Notes under the pieces: model-generated
Told to the model about the DNA's origin: nothing
The model's database searches: none
The model's input: only the letters and a program-made list of their open reading frames with translations
NCBI GenBank assembly: GCA_949284065.1
Contig: CASDUO010000025.1
Location: 1-40,685 of the forward strand
From: an uncultured Bacillota bacterium
GTDB taxonomy: Bacteria; Bacillota; Clostridia; Peptostreptococcales; Anaerovoracaceae
Length of the DNA: 40,685 nucleotides
Reading direction: 5' to 3'
Made by a program: the position numbers and the translations under genes
Part shown: positions 16,332 to 24,066 of the stretch, one piece after another
Layout of the letters: each line of letters starts with the position of its first letter
How positions within the stretch are numbered: the stretch's first letter is position 1

Positions 16332-18392
16332 TCACAGTCCGTATTTTTTCTTTTTCCTCACCAGCTGGGTCTGGCTTATGCCTATGGCCGCCGCCGCTTT
16401 CCTGGTGCTTCCGTACTTCTCACATGCGCTCTCTATTATTTTTCTCTCGAAGTCCTCCACCATTTCCGGCAGGCTTGCCCCTCCGTCTGTCTCAGGTCTT
16501 TTTTCATCGTCTCCCTTTCGCCCCGGCGTCTTGTCGAACATATCCACATGTACCTCTCTCATAATATCCATAAGGCTTATGCTCTCGCCTTTGGAACTTA
16601 TGAGTAGCCTCTGGATCGTATTTTCCAATTCCCTTATGTTCCCGGGCCAGTCCATGTTTTCCAGATACTCCAGAGCGTTGTCATCTATGGTTTTTTCTAT
16701 GGAAAATTTCCTGCAGTACTTTTCTATGAAATGATTCACTAAGGGACATATATCTTCGCGCCTCTCCGCAAGCCCCGGTATAGTCACGGGGAAAACATTG
16801 AGCCTGTAGTAAAGATCTCTCCTGAACTTCCCTGCATCCACCAGATCTTCGAGTTTTCTGTTCGTGGCGGATATGACCCTCACATTGGTCTTCACCGGGA
16901 CTGTCCCTCCTACTTTGAAGAACTCTCCGTCCTGCAATACCCTCAGGAGCTTGGCCTGCATGTCCGGCGGCAGTTCTCCTACCTCGTCAAGGAATATCAT
17001 CCCGTTGTCTGCTATCTCAAAAAATCCTTTCTTTCCCGTCGTTCCCGCACCTGTAAAGGCCCCCGGCTCATATCCGAAAAACTCTGACTCCATGAGCGCC
17101 GGGGATATGGATGCGCAATTGACCTTTACGAAGGGATGCATGCTGCGGCTGCTGTTTTTTTGTATCAGATCGGCTATTTTCTCCTTGCCTGCCCCTGTGT
17201 CTCCCGTTATGAGCACATTGCAGTCATATTTCGCCACACTCATGACTTCGTCGATGATCCCGCTCATCACTTCGCTTTTGCTCACTATATCCTCGTCGAG
17301 TACCGTGTAATTGCCTACCGGTCCCGGCTCCTGATCTGCCCTGCCCCTGCTGGACCTGCTCTCTGTGGAGACGTCTTTGAAATATGGCGCAAGATCCCTT
17401 ACGATCTCAAGGTCGAACTCATCATATTCCTCGGTATAACCGTCTGCGAACCTGATATTGAGGGAGCGGGATATGGACTCGGTTATATACAGGGCTATAT
17501 TATAATTGCTCATGAAATTGGCGAATATCACAGTTCCGCCGTTTTTCGTGGCAAGGACGTTCAATGTCTCGGCCCCCGGTATGTCCGCACAGTTCACAGA
17601 CATGTCATAGTACCCGTCAGCCCTTAGAGTATCCATACATTCCATGGGTCTCAATATGTTCATGTAATACATGTCATCGAATGTCTTTTTGATGAGCTCA
17701 TCGATACGGGGGCCTTTTACGATGGTATTGGTCCTTTTGTCCATCACATTGGTTATTACGGCCTCACGCCCTGCTGCCTTTCTGATGGTATGGCCGAATA
17801 TGAGGTTCATCATCATGTTGTTACCCACTACCAGGATCTTTTTCTTTCCCGCAGCGCCGGTGCTCACTCTGTAAAGGGTGCCGGACTCGTTGAGAGTGAG
17901 GAGGAGCAGATCTATGGGTATACCTTCAGGTCTTTTCACCACAGGCATACTGCTGTGGGCTATGGCATAGCCTTCTGCCTCTATCTGATTGTATGTCAGA
18001 TCTATCTTGCCGATCCTGTCTATATTTATGGGCATGGACGCCAGGGACGCGTTGTACATCACCTTGTCTCCGGGCCTGAAGCCTTTTCTGTTGTCGAACT
18101 CAGGGCCGATCTCTTCTACCACGCCGCTCAAAAGACCTCCCGTATCCGTCACCGGATTGTGGAGTTTCCCCCGCCGTATCACTATATCCGTTATTTTCTG
18201 CTTCATGGCTTCCGGATCTCCGGCCGATTCCATATACATGCGTCTGAATGACGTACCCTCTATGTGCACCCGTTCGAGGGCTATCCTCATTTCATTGGGT
18301 CTCAGCTCCCTGCTGTTGTCCAGCTTCCACGCAGATGTGGGAAGCACCTGTCCCGGTTCCAGGACACGATCCATACCATACTCGTTATTCAT
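16332..18392 (-). CDS. Sigma-54 activator with a Kdd-like dehydrogenase sensor domain
   Basis: This 686-residue protein has three parts. Residues 1-340 align with Kdd along the length: HNPVTDTGGLLSGVVEEIG (78-96) matches the same place in Kdd, but the nucleotide loop GGGGKSG is changed to GNNMMMN (190-196). Residues 370-610 are a sigma-54 AAA+ domain with Walker A GDTGAGKE (397-404), the sigma-contact loop GAFTGA (444-449), Walker B MIFLDE (465-470) and RRDLYYRLNVFPV (524-536). Residues 645-686 are a Fis-type helix-turn-helix (GSTRKAAAAIGISQTQLVRKKK). No receiver, PAS or GAF domain is present, so the dead dehydrogenase is the likely ligand sensor. The RBS is AAAAGGAGAA. It should activate kdd-atoA from the promoter just downstream. 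Confidence 0.92.
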   Translation of the reverse strand: MNNEYGMDRVLEPGQVLPTSAWKLDNSRELRPNEMRIALERVHIEGTSFRRMYMESAGDPEAMKQKITDIVIRRGKLHNPVTDTGGLLSGVVEEIGPEFDNRKGFRPGDKVMYNASLASMPINIDRIGKIDLTYNQIEAEGYAIAHSSMPVVKRPEGIPIDLLLLTLNESGTLYRVSTGAAGKKKILVVGNNMMMNLIFGHTIRKAAGREAVITNVMDKRTNTIVKGPRIDELIKKTFDDMYYMNILRPMECMDTLRADGYYDMSVNCADIPGAETLNVLATKNGGTVIFANFMSNYNIALYITESISRSLNIRFADGYTEEYDEFDLEIVRDLAPYFKDVSTESRSSRGRADQEPGPVGNYTVLDEDIVSKSEVMSGIIDEVMSVAKYDCNVLITGDTGAGKEKIADLIQKNSSRSMHPFVKVNCASISPALMESEFFGYEPGAFTGAGTTGKKGFFEIADNGMIFLDEVGELPPDMQAKLLRVLQDGEFFKVGGTVPVKTNVRVISATNRKLEDLVDAGKFRRDLYYRLNVFPVTIPGLAERREDICPLVNHFIEKYCRKFSIEKTIDDNALEYLENMDWPGNIRELENTIQRLLISSKGESISLMDIMREVHVDMFDKTPGRKGDDEKRPETDGGASLPEMVEDFERKIIESACEKYGSTRKAAAAIGISQTQLVRKKKKYGL

Positions 18393-18424
18393 TTTCGGTT
18401 CTCCTTTTACCGGCGAAACGAAAT

Positions 18425-18492
18425 CGGTTCACCTGTCCATATGATATATCAACCAATGAACGTTTGCAATCCTCCGGCAAAAATTATATATT
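18425..18492 (+). promoter_or_regulatory. Promoter region between the activator gene and kal
   Basis: On plus, TTGCAA (18464-18469) and TATATT (18487-18492) at 17-bp spacing make a plausible SigA promoter for kal. CGGTTCA (18425-18431) and TGAACG (18457-18462) are inverted half-sites resembling the TGAACCG of the sites near kdd, so the activator could also act here. No TGGCAC-type element was found for kal. On minus a TATAAT (18488-18483) without a clear -35 may serve the activator gene. Confidence 0.45.
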
Positions 18493-18576
18493 TATTCAGA
18501 GCCGCCCGGCTCGGCCTCGCCCGGAGCCGGCTGCGGAACGAAAGGTATCTTTAGGGTAGAACAAGGAGAAATGGAA

Positions 18577-18966
18577 ATGGAAAAAATAACTTCGACCATC
18601 AGACTCAGGATGTCACACAAAGACGCTCACTACGGCGGAAGCCTGGTAGACGGCGCACATATGGTACACCTTTTCGGAGACGTTGCAACGGAACTCCTCA
18701 TAAAGGCCGACGGAGACGAAGGTCTGTTCCTGCGCTATGACGAGGTGGAGTTCCTGGCTCCCACATATGCAGGCGACTATATCGAAGCTTACGGTGAAAT
18801 AACCGAATTCGGTAACACATCGAGAAAAATGACTTTCGAGGCGAGAAAAGTGGTGGCTGCAAGACCTGACATAAGCCCTTCTGCAGCCGATGCTCTGGAT
18901 GAGCCCATAGTGGTGTGCAGGGCGAAGGGTATATGCGTCACACCTAAAGAAGCAAAGAGAAAGTAG
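18577..18966 (+). CDS. kal: 3-aminobutyryl-CoA ammonia-lyase
   Basis: This hot-dog-fold lyase of about 129 residues removes ammonia from L-3-aminobutyryl-CoA to give crotonyl-CoA. The second ATG (18577) is preferred, since AAGGAG at 18563-18568 is eight bases from it but only two from the ATG at 18571. Family features are [19 protein letters not shown] near the N-terminus and [24 protein letters not shown] in the middle, typical of Kal and related MaoC/thioesterase-like folds. It is transcribed away from the rest of the cluster, divergent from the activator gene, and ends in its own terminator. Confidence 0.92.
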   Translation: MEKITSTIRLRMSHKDAHYGGSLVDGAHMVHLFGDVATELLIKADGDEGLFLRYDEVEFLAPTYAGDYIEAYGEITEFGNTSRKMTFEARKVVAARPDISPSAADALDEPIVVCRAKGICVTPKEAKRK

Positions 18967-18980
18967 TCTCATATATGTGA

Positions 18981-19010
18981 AGGCCCTGGTCTTGTGACCG
19001 GGGCTTCTTT
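18981..19010 (+). terminator. Intrinsic terminator of kal
   Basis: GGCCCTGGTC, loop TTGT, GACCGGGGCTT gives a stem of nine or more pairs with a G-U, followed by UUCUUUAU. It begins 14 bases after the kal stop codon and lies beside the 3' end of the converging anti-sigma region. Confidence 0.8.
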
Positions 19011-19020
19011 ATATCCGCTG

Positions 19021-19153
19021 TCATTCATCTCCTCCGTGATGACTGTTGCCGGAACCGTTGCCGTTGCCTGCACCCTGACCGTTACCGAGGCCATCCCCTC
19101 CCCCGTGACCGCTGCCCCGGCCATCTCGGCTGTTACCGTGATCGTTTCCGGAA
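19021..19153 (-). other. Gly/Asn/Ser/His-rich tail in the +1 frame of the anti-sigma gene
   Basis: Past the G6 run the frame that is open is not the one the anti-sigma gene enters in. It encodes a low-complexity tail (SGNDHGNSRDGRGSGHGGG, later NGNGSGNSHHGGDE) of about 45 residues ending at the stop at 19021. The composition continues exactly what precedes the run (RGSGSGGG) and matches the tail of the small secreted protein at 20392-20586. I take it to be the original or alternative C-terminus of the anti-sigma factor, reached by loss of one G or by frameshifting. Confidence 0.6.
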
Positions 19154-19882
19154 CCCCCCTCCACTTCCAGAGCCGCGGTTCCCTTTTCCTTCATCATGTC
19201 TCTCGTTCCTATGGCTTTCACAGCGCTGTCTTATTTCCCTCGTGGTCATCCCCTTTACATCCTCTACCGTTATATCGGGATCTATCTTTTTCATCTCCAG
19301 ATAGGCGCTGTATTTCCCGTAGGAACACCCGTGTTTGTGGGCGTCCCTGACCTTTTCCATGGCTGTGCCATGACAATACACGTTTTCCTGTCCCCTCGTG
19401 CAGGCCTTTAACCGTGTCGTCATCCTGTCACAGGCCACTCCGTCCTCTCCCACTGCGGTGATATCCATTTCCTCTCCCCTCGCCAGACATTCCTTTATGA
19501 TCTCCGTCTCTATGATAAAGCTCACCGCCTCATCGTAGTCCATGAATTTCACATCTGCCGTCCGGGCCAGTTCCTTTCCTTCCTCGTCACATCCCTCTAT
19601 GGATATGACTTTACCGAAGCGGTTTATTTCCATCTCCACGGAGGGATCCATGTCCATGCTCACTGCCGATACCGGTGTGAAATATATGCCGTATCCTCCC
19701 AGTCCCAAAAGGATCAATGCCAGACATGCCGCTATGGACATGACCCTCTTCACACCTCTTTTCTTCTCACGGCCCGCCGGAAAACTGCCTGAACTTTTTT
19801 CGGCGACGGATCTCTTGGTTTTTTCCAGCAGTTCCTCATCTGCACGGATCATGTCGAAAGTTTCTCTTAACTTATCCTGCAT
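19133..19882 (-). CDS. RsgI-like membrane anti-sigma factor, possibly frameshifted at the C-terminus
   Basis: This 249-residue protein has a cytoplasmic N-terminus of about 48 residues, one membrane segment (49-68) and an extracytoplasmic part starting VSAVSMDMDPSVEMEINRFGKVISIEGCDEEGKEL, the hallmark of RsgI-type anti-sigma factors. The ATG at 19882 is chosen over the GTG at 19891 because GGAGG is eight bases before it. It overlaps the ECF sigma gene by 11 bases. It should hold the sigma factor at the membrane until an outside signal arrives. The frame stops at 19133, soon after a GGAGGGGGG run (six G, plus-strand C6 at 19154-19159); one G fewer would add a Gly-rich tail of about 45 residues. 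Confidence 0.75.
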   Translation of the reverse strand: MQDKLRETFDMIRADEELLEKTKRSVAEKSSGSFPAGREKKRGVKRVMSIAACLALILLGLGGYGIYFTPVSAVSMDMDPSVEMEINRFGKVISIEGCDEEGKELARTADVKFMDYDEAVSFIIETEIIKECLARGEEMDITAVGEDGVACDRMTTRLKACTRGQENVYCHGTAMEKVRDAHKHGCSYGKYSAYLEMKKIDPDITVEDVKGMTTREIRQRCESHRNERHDEGKGNRGSGSGGGFRKRSR

Positions 19883-20357
19883 ATCCGTCACCTCCCAGCT
19901 TCTCCCTCAGTTTATCCTTTGACCGTGTGATCAGCGTATAAACGGTGTTCACATTCTTATCCAGTATCCGGCCGATCTCCGGTGCAGTATATCCCTCGTA
20001 ATAGTGGAGATATACCACTTCCCTGTATTTCCCCGGAAGAGAAAGGACTGCTTCTAACACTTCTCTATTGTCCTCGGGCATATCCGCGGGTATCTCTTCC
20101 GCTTCATCGAGAGACCGCGTCCTGCTGCGGAAAAAACTTTTCACCATATCCTTACAAGCATTATGGGTGACTTTAATCAGCCATGCCTTTCTATGCTCCT
20201 CATTTTCAAAGACCACATGGCTCATGGCATACTTGAGGAATACAGTCTGGAAGATATCCTCGGTGTCCGCATGATTTTTCAGATGTATCATGCATACTCT
20301 TTTCACAGTGTCACCGTACCGTTCTATGGCTCCGGACACCTCTGCCTCATCTCTCAT
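19872..20357 (-). CDS. ECF-type RNA polymerase sigma factor
   Basis: This 161-residue protein has only sigma regions 2 and 4. Region 2 covers about residues 8-75, with the typical DTEDIFQTVFLKYA and EHRKAWLIKVTHNACKD. Region 4 covers about 104-152, with LPGKYREVVYLHYYEGYTAPEIGRILDKNVNTVYTLITRSKDKLREKL. It pairs with the membrane anti-sigma factor encoded next, whose start overlaps it. The gene follows the small secreted Gly-rich protein by 34 bases, so all three are probably one operon, possibly driven by the sigma factor itself. Promoter specificity cannot be read here. Confidence 0.9.
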   Translation of the reverse strand: MRDEAEVSGAIERYGDTVKRVCMIHLKNHADTEDIFQTVFLKYAMSHVVFENEEHRKAWLIKVTHNACKDMVKSFFRSRTRSLDEAEEIPADMPEDNREVLEAVLSLPGKYREVVYLHYYEGYTAPEIGRILDKNVNTVYTLITRSKDKLREKLGGDGYAG

Positions 20358-20391
20358 TTTCCCGCCTTATATCATGCTGTTCCTTCATCTT

Positions 20392-20586
20392 CTATCTGCA
20401 GCCGTTGCCGTTCCCGTGATGGCCTCCGCCACCTGTCCCCGTACCTCTATTGTCACAGACTCCGTCTCCGTCAGCATCTTCTCCGTCAGCATCTGTAAAG
20501 CATCCGTCTCCTGCGGCAAACACTCCCGTAGCTCCCACTATCAAAGCCAAGATCACTGCCAATGCCACCATCAACGATTTTTTCAT
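20392..20586 (-). CDS. Small secreted DADGDG/Gly-His-rich protein
   Basis: This 64-residue protein has a signal peptide (MKKS, hydrophobic core to about residue 24, VFAA) and a mature part of about 40 residues. The mature part begins GDGCFTDADGEDADGDGVCDN, like the Asp-rich calcium-loop repeats of clostridial surface proteins, and ends in GTGGGGHHGNGNGCR. Three cysteines are in the mature region. The DADGE/DADGD pair comes from a 15-base direct duplication in the DNA (20466-20494). The start is strongly supported by AGGAGAGGAAGAAA. As first gene of an ECF operon it may be part of the signal or the regulon. Its function is unknown. Confidence 0.75.
   Translation of the reverse strand: MKKSLMVALAVILALIVGATGVFAAGDGCFTDADGEDADGDGVCDNRGTGTGGGGHHGNGNGCR
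20466..20494. repeat. 15-base tandem duplication inside the small secreted protein gene
   Basis: CTCCGTCAGCATCT occurs at 20466-20479 and again at 20481-20494 with a period of 15 bases, in frame, so the protein carries DADGE-DADGD. Such in-frame repeats can expand or contract by slippage. Confidence 0.8.
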
Positions 20587-20738
20587 TTTCTTCCTCTCCT
20601 GTCTTCGTTTTTATTTAAGTTTCCTCTCCCTCACGGCTCCGCTGCCGACGCCTTTTTGGGAAGCCTCGTATATAATACGATCGAAAGGAGCATATCCATT
20701 CAAAAAATCCATATTTTTTATTACATTATACCATTTTC

Positions 20739-20768
20739 AAAAAAACGACACGGCTGATGCCGCGCCGT
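20739..20768 (-). terminator. Intrinsic terminator of kce
   Basis: On the minus strand ACGGCGCGGC, loop ATCA, GCCGTGTCGT is a 10-bp stem with two G-U pairs, followed by a run of U. It starts 30 bases after the kce stop and insulates the ECF operon downstream. Confidence 0.85.
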
Positions 20769-20797
20769 ATACAGTCTTTTCAGATATTTTTATCTCG

Positions 20798-21622
20798 TCA
20801 TCTCGGCTTTATGCTCAATATCTCCCTTGCCTCGGCCGGGCTTGCTATTTCTCTGCCCAGCATCTTCGCTATCCCTGCGGCCTTGGCCACAAGATCGCCG
20901 TTGCTCTTTGCCAATACGCCCTTTTCCACGAAAAGGTTATCCTCGAACCCCACACGCACATGTCCTCCCATTATTATGGAAGCTGCTGCCATGTCGAACT
21001 CGTATCTGCCTATACCGCACCCCGTCCATGTGCTTCCGGGAGGGATGCTGTCTACACAAAATGACAGGTCTCTCACTGTAGCCGTCATCTGCACTCCCAG
21101 CACGAAGTCGAAATGCAAAGGCGCGTCCAGGAGCCCCTTCTTGTATGCCTTCATGGCTATGTCTATCATGCCTTTGTCAAAGCATTCCAGTTCGGGCTTT
21201 ATCCCTCTCTCCTGCATGATCTTTGCGAAATTGAATATAGTGTTGTCGGTGTTCACGAATATCTCGTCTCCGCCGAAATTACATGTTCCGCAGTCCAGTG
21301 TGGCGAATTCAGGCACAGGCGTTATCTCCGTGGACTGAAGCCTTTCGAGATCGGTCATGCCGACGGCGCCTCCCGTAGAAGGCTGGATGATGGCGTCGGG
21401 CCTTTCCCTGAGTATGGCGCTCACACATTCCTGGAACCTGTCCTTGCTCTGTGTGGGCGTGCCGTCATCCTCTCTCACATGGAGATGGATCACAGACGCT
21501 CCCGCATCATAGGAATCCTTAGCTTCCCTTACTATCTCCTCTACGGTGTAAGGCACCGCCGGATTCTGTTCCTTCGTCACTTCCGCACCGCATATGGCTG
21601 CGGCGATAATCAGTTTTTCCAT
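20798..21622 (-). CDS. kce: 3-keto-5-aminohexanoate cleavage enzyme
   Basis: This 274-residue zinc-dependent TIM-barrel enzyme of the BKACE family condenses 3-keto-5-aminohexanoate with acetyl-CoA, giving 3-aminobutyryl-CoA and acetoacetate. The zinc ligands His46 and His48 are in VIHLHVRED, with Glu14 (CGAEVTKEQNP) and Glu227 (VRVGFEDN) at the other metal and active-site positions. The length is normal for the family. It is separated from the main lysine operon by the ECF module and has its own terminator, so its control may differ. Its only neighbour upstream is a ThrE-type exporter gene on the same strand, 154 bases away. The RBS is AGGGGGAAAA. Confidence 0.93.
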   Translation of the reverse strand: MEKLIIAAAICGAEVTKEQNPAVPYTVEEIVREAKDSYDAGASVIHLHVREDDGTPTQSKDRFQECVSAILRERPDAIIQPSTGGAVGMTDLERLQSTEITPVPEFATLDCGTCNFGGDEIFVNTDNTIFNFAKIMQERGIKPELECFDKGMIDIAMKAYKKGLLDAPLHFDFVLGVQMTATVRDLSFCVDSIPPGSTWTGCGIGRYEFDMAAASIIMGGHVRVGFEDNLFVEKGVLAKSNGDLVAKAAGIAKMLGREIASPAEAREILSIKPR

Positions 21623-21736
21623 TACGTTTTCCCCCTATAAATGATATCTTCTCCGCAAAGGGCCGGCTGTACGTCGTGCTGTTTTGCAGAGACTATAGTT
21701 TAACAGTAAGACAATATTACAACCTGCGTCGTAAAA

Positions 21737-21760
21737 AAACAATGTTTTGTTGCTCCCACG
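21737..21760 (-). terminator. Weak terminator-like hairpin after the exporter gene
   Basis: On the minus strand AAAACA-TTGTTTT followed by UUU lies about 25 bases past the exporter stop codon. The A/T-only stem is weak, so partial read-through into kce is possible. Confidence 0.3.
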
Positions 21761-21776
21761 TCTAAGAACATCGATC

Positions 21777-23027
21777 CTAATTCGCATAGACTTTTCTCTT
21801 TATGGTCACCAATATCCTGATTACGGAACCCGAAACCAGCAGTCCCAAAGCTATGGCTCCCGCCATGAATATGGCCTGGGTCCCCACAGACGCCGAAGCT
21901 TCAAGATCTCTACCTATAAGATCCACCATAGTGTAATATACCTTGGAACCGGGAACGAAAGGCATTATCCCCGGTATTATGAATATGGTGGTGGGCTCTT
22001 TCAGGATACGGGCCAGGATATCGCTTCCGATACCTACGATACATGCTGCCAGGAAACATGCCGTGACCGAGCTCCCGTAGCTGGATACAGTCAGCTGGTA
22101 AGCGAACCATGCTGCACATCCTAAAGCTCCGCAAGCCAGCATGCACCGCACGGGCACGTGATATATGGCGCTGTACGCGAGGGAGGGCGCAAAGCCGAGG
22201 AAAAGAGTCAAAACCAATGACGGCTGGGATTCCACTACTGCAGTGCTTCCGAAAGATCCGCTCAAAGACCATAATTTCATTATGATACCTACTCCCGCCG
22301 CCAGGGACACTGCGATGACCACCGCTTCCGTGAGACGTGTCACTCCCGACATCATATCGCCCGTCAGCATGTCCCTTATTGCATTTGTCATGGCAACTCC
22401 CGGCACGAATATCATCAGGACACCGATTATGATAGTGTCATAATTGTTCGCTATGCCGGTCGATACCAAAAAAAGCGTCGCTGCCGTAGCCGCCGCACAG
22501 CATGTGAATCCCTGAAGGAAAAAATTTATATCGAATTTGCTGAGACAGTGATCTATCCCGTACACCCCCATTCCCAGGCAAAATGCCAGCAGAGACTCTA
22601 CGATCTCGCCGCCGAACATGACACAGAAGACCCCTGCGATGGCCCCTGCACTTATGAGCCTGACGAAAAGAGGGTATTTAGGTTCGTCATCTATGCGCTG
22701 CAGTTCTTTTATGCCCTCTTCAACGGTCATGCTGGTGGTGGTGAACACTCTGGAGAACTGATTTATTTGTGATATCTTACCCAGATCCGTGTCTCTGCCC
22801 CTGAGAGTTTTTATATATGTGTGGACTTCCCCTTCAGGTCCTCCGCTCCCTACAGATACGAAAACGCCTGTGGTCGTGGCGAACACTTCCACATGTAATA
22901 TATTGCAGGCTTTACAGATACGGTTTATGGTGTCTTCCACCCGGTGTATCTCCGCCCCGTGTTTCATCATCAGTTCACCGGCCCTCACAGCCAGTATCAA
23001 TATCCTTCTTTGTAATGCATTTGCCAT
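21777..23027 (-). CDS. ThrE-family threonine/serine exporter (ThrE and ThrE_2 fused)
   Basis: This 416-residue protein has a soluble N-terminal domain, about 1-120, with the family motif GELMMKHGAEIHRVEDTINRI. About ten membrane segments follow from 125 to 410, including the second-domain signature IIPGIMPFVPGSKVYYTMVDLI (361-382). It is the fused single-chain form of an exporter that in many Bacillota is split into two proteins. The known substrates are threonine and serine. Beside lysine catabolism genes it might export another amino acid or amine, but that is only context. The gene is divergent from rluB. Confidence 0.87.
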   Translation of the reverse strand: MANALQRRILILAVRAGELMMKHGAEIHRVEDTINRICKACNILHVEVFATTTGVFVSVGSGGPEGEVHTYIKTLRGRDTDLGKISQINQFSRVFTTTSMTVEEGIKELQRIDDEPKYPLFVRLISAGAIAGVFCVMFGGEIVESLLAFCLGMGVYGIDHCLSKFDINFFLQGFTCCAAATAATLFLVSTGIANNYDTIIIGVLMIFVPGVAMTNAIRDMLTGDMMSGVTRLTEAVVIAVSLAAGVGIIMKLWSLSGSFGSTAVVESQPSLVLTLFLGFAPSLAYSAIYHVPVRCMLACGALGCAAWFAYQLTVSSYGSSVTACFLAACIVGIGSDILARILKEPTTIFIIPGIMPFVPGSKVYYTMVDLIGRDLEASASVGTQAIFMAGAIALGLLVSGSVIRILVTIKRKVYAN

Positions 23028-23188
23028 GTTATATAGTCACGTCCCATCCCTGTCCATGTTGCGGGACACAGATAAGTCCACGCCCCTCTGTAAATATATG
23101 ATGTATGAGTATAAGCATATGATACAATACCTGACTGAAATTTGAAAGCAGCAGTAACATCATAAAGCCATCAAAAATCATCGCGCCC

Positions 23189-23217
23189 TTGCGATACCAT
23201 GACAGCTTTGTTAGAAT
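23189..23217 (+). promoter_or_regulatory. SigA promoter of rluB
   Basis: TTGCGA (23189-23194) and TAGAAT (23212-23217) are spaced by exactly 17 bases and lie 44 bases before the rluB ATG. The ribosome site is purine-rich but weak (AGAGAAAGAAAA). Confidence 0.6.
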
Positions 23218-23260
23218 TATCCGGTAAAAGTGCACTTCAGGACATACCAGAGAAAGAAAA

Positions 23261-23965
23261 ATGCGTTTGAACAGATATATAGCCGCAGCCGGCATCACCA
23301 GCCGGAGAAAGGCTGACGAACTCATAAAAAACGGAAATGTGAAGATCAACGGCGTAGTGGTGAAGGAACCGGGTCCCAGCGTCGGTCCCGATGACCGGGT
23401 GGAGGTCAACGGCAAACTCGTACAGGTCACAGAAAAGAAAGTGTATCTGATGCTGAACAAGCCCAACGGCTATATCACTTCCATGAAGGATCAGGCGGAC
23501 AGGCCGGTGGTTCGTGAACTTGTGGAAGATATCCCCGAAAGGGTCTTCCCCGTAGGCAGACTCGACTACAACACCACCGGACTCCTTATAATGACCAATG
23601 ACGGCGAACTGGCCAACAGGCTGGCCCATCCCTCTCATCATGTACCCAAGACCTATCGCGCAGAGATCTCCGGCGTCCTTTCCCCCGAAAGGGTCCGGGC
23701 CCTCAGGAAAGGCGTGGATATAGGAGGCTATGTTACCCGGCCGGCTAAAGTCAAAGTCATAAAGCACAGGGAAAAAGGCGCCATTGCCGAAATAGAGATC
23801 ACCGAAGGCAAAAACAGACAGGTGAGGAAGATGTTCTCAGCCGTGGGATGCAAGGTCATGAAACTGGAACGGGTCGCCATGGGGGAACTTTATTTGGGCC
23901 GGCTTGCAAGCGGCCACTACAGGAAGCTCACCCGCAGCGAGATAGAATATCTCAAAAGCCTGTAA
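23261..23965 (+). CDS. rluB: 23S rRNA pseudouridine synthase, RsuA/RluB family
   Basis: This 234-residue protein has an N-terminal S4 RNA-binding domain (MRLNRYIAAAGITSRRKADELI, 1-60) and a pseudouridine synthase domain. The catalytic aspartate is in the strongly conserved GRLDYNTTGLLIMTNDGE (residues 99-116). The closing motif EGKNRQVRKMF is also present. It would convert a uridine in 23S rRNA (position 2605 in E. coli for RluB) to pseudouridine. The exact target among RluB/RluE/RsuA is not certain. It is one of only three plus-strand genes, with its own promoter and terminator. Confidence 0.9.
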   Translation: MRLNRYIAAAGITSRRKADELIKNGNVKINGVVVKEPGPSVGPDDRVEVNGKLVQVTEKKVYLMLNKPNGYITSMKDQADRPVVRELVEDIPERVFPVGRLDYNTTGLLIMTNDGELANRLAHPSHHVPKTYRAEISGVLSPERVRALRKGVDIGGYVTRPAKVKVIKHREKGAIAEIEITEGKNRQVRKMFSAVGCKVMKLERVAMGELYLGRLASGHYRKLTRSEIEYLKSL

Positions 23966-24014
23966 CATGCTGTTACGATACGGATCCACAGATATATACG
24001 GAAAACAGCAAAAC

Positions 24015-24045
24015 AAATCCGGCGGGATCATCCACCGGATTTTTA
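24015..24045. terminator. Bidirectional terminator between rluB and the saccharopine-dehydrogenase-family gene
   Basis: AAATCCGG (24015-24022) pairs with CCGGATTT (24035-24042), with a further GG/CC inside the loop side. UUUU follows on plus, and a U-rich GUUUUG follows on minus. It fits the convergent gene pair. Confidence 0.8.
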
Positions 24046-24066
24046 TACAGCCATTATAGTGTTTTT

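Noticed and set aside
18462..18479. A second -24/-12 promoter (TTGCCGGAGGATTGCA) before the activator gene
   Set aside because: The -12 half fits, but the -24 half lacks the invariant GG, so it is below the usual standard.
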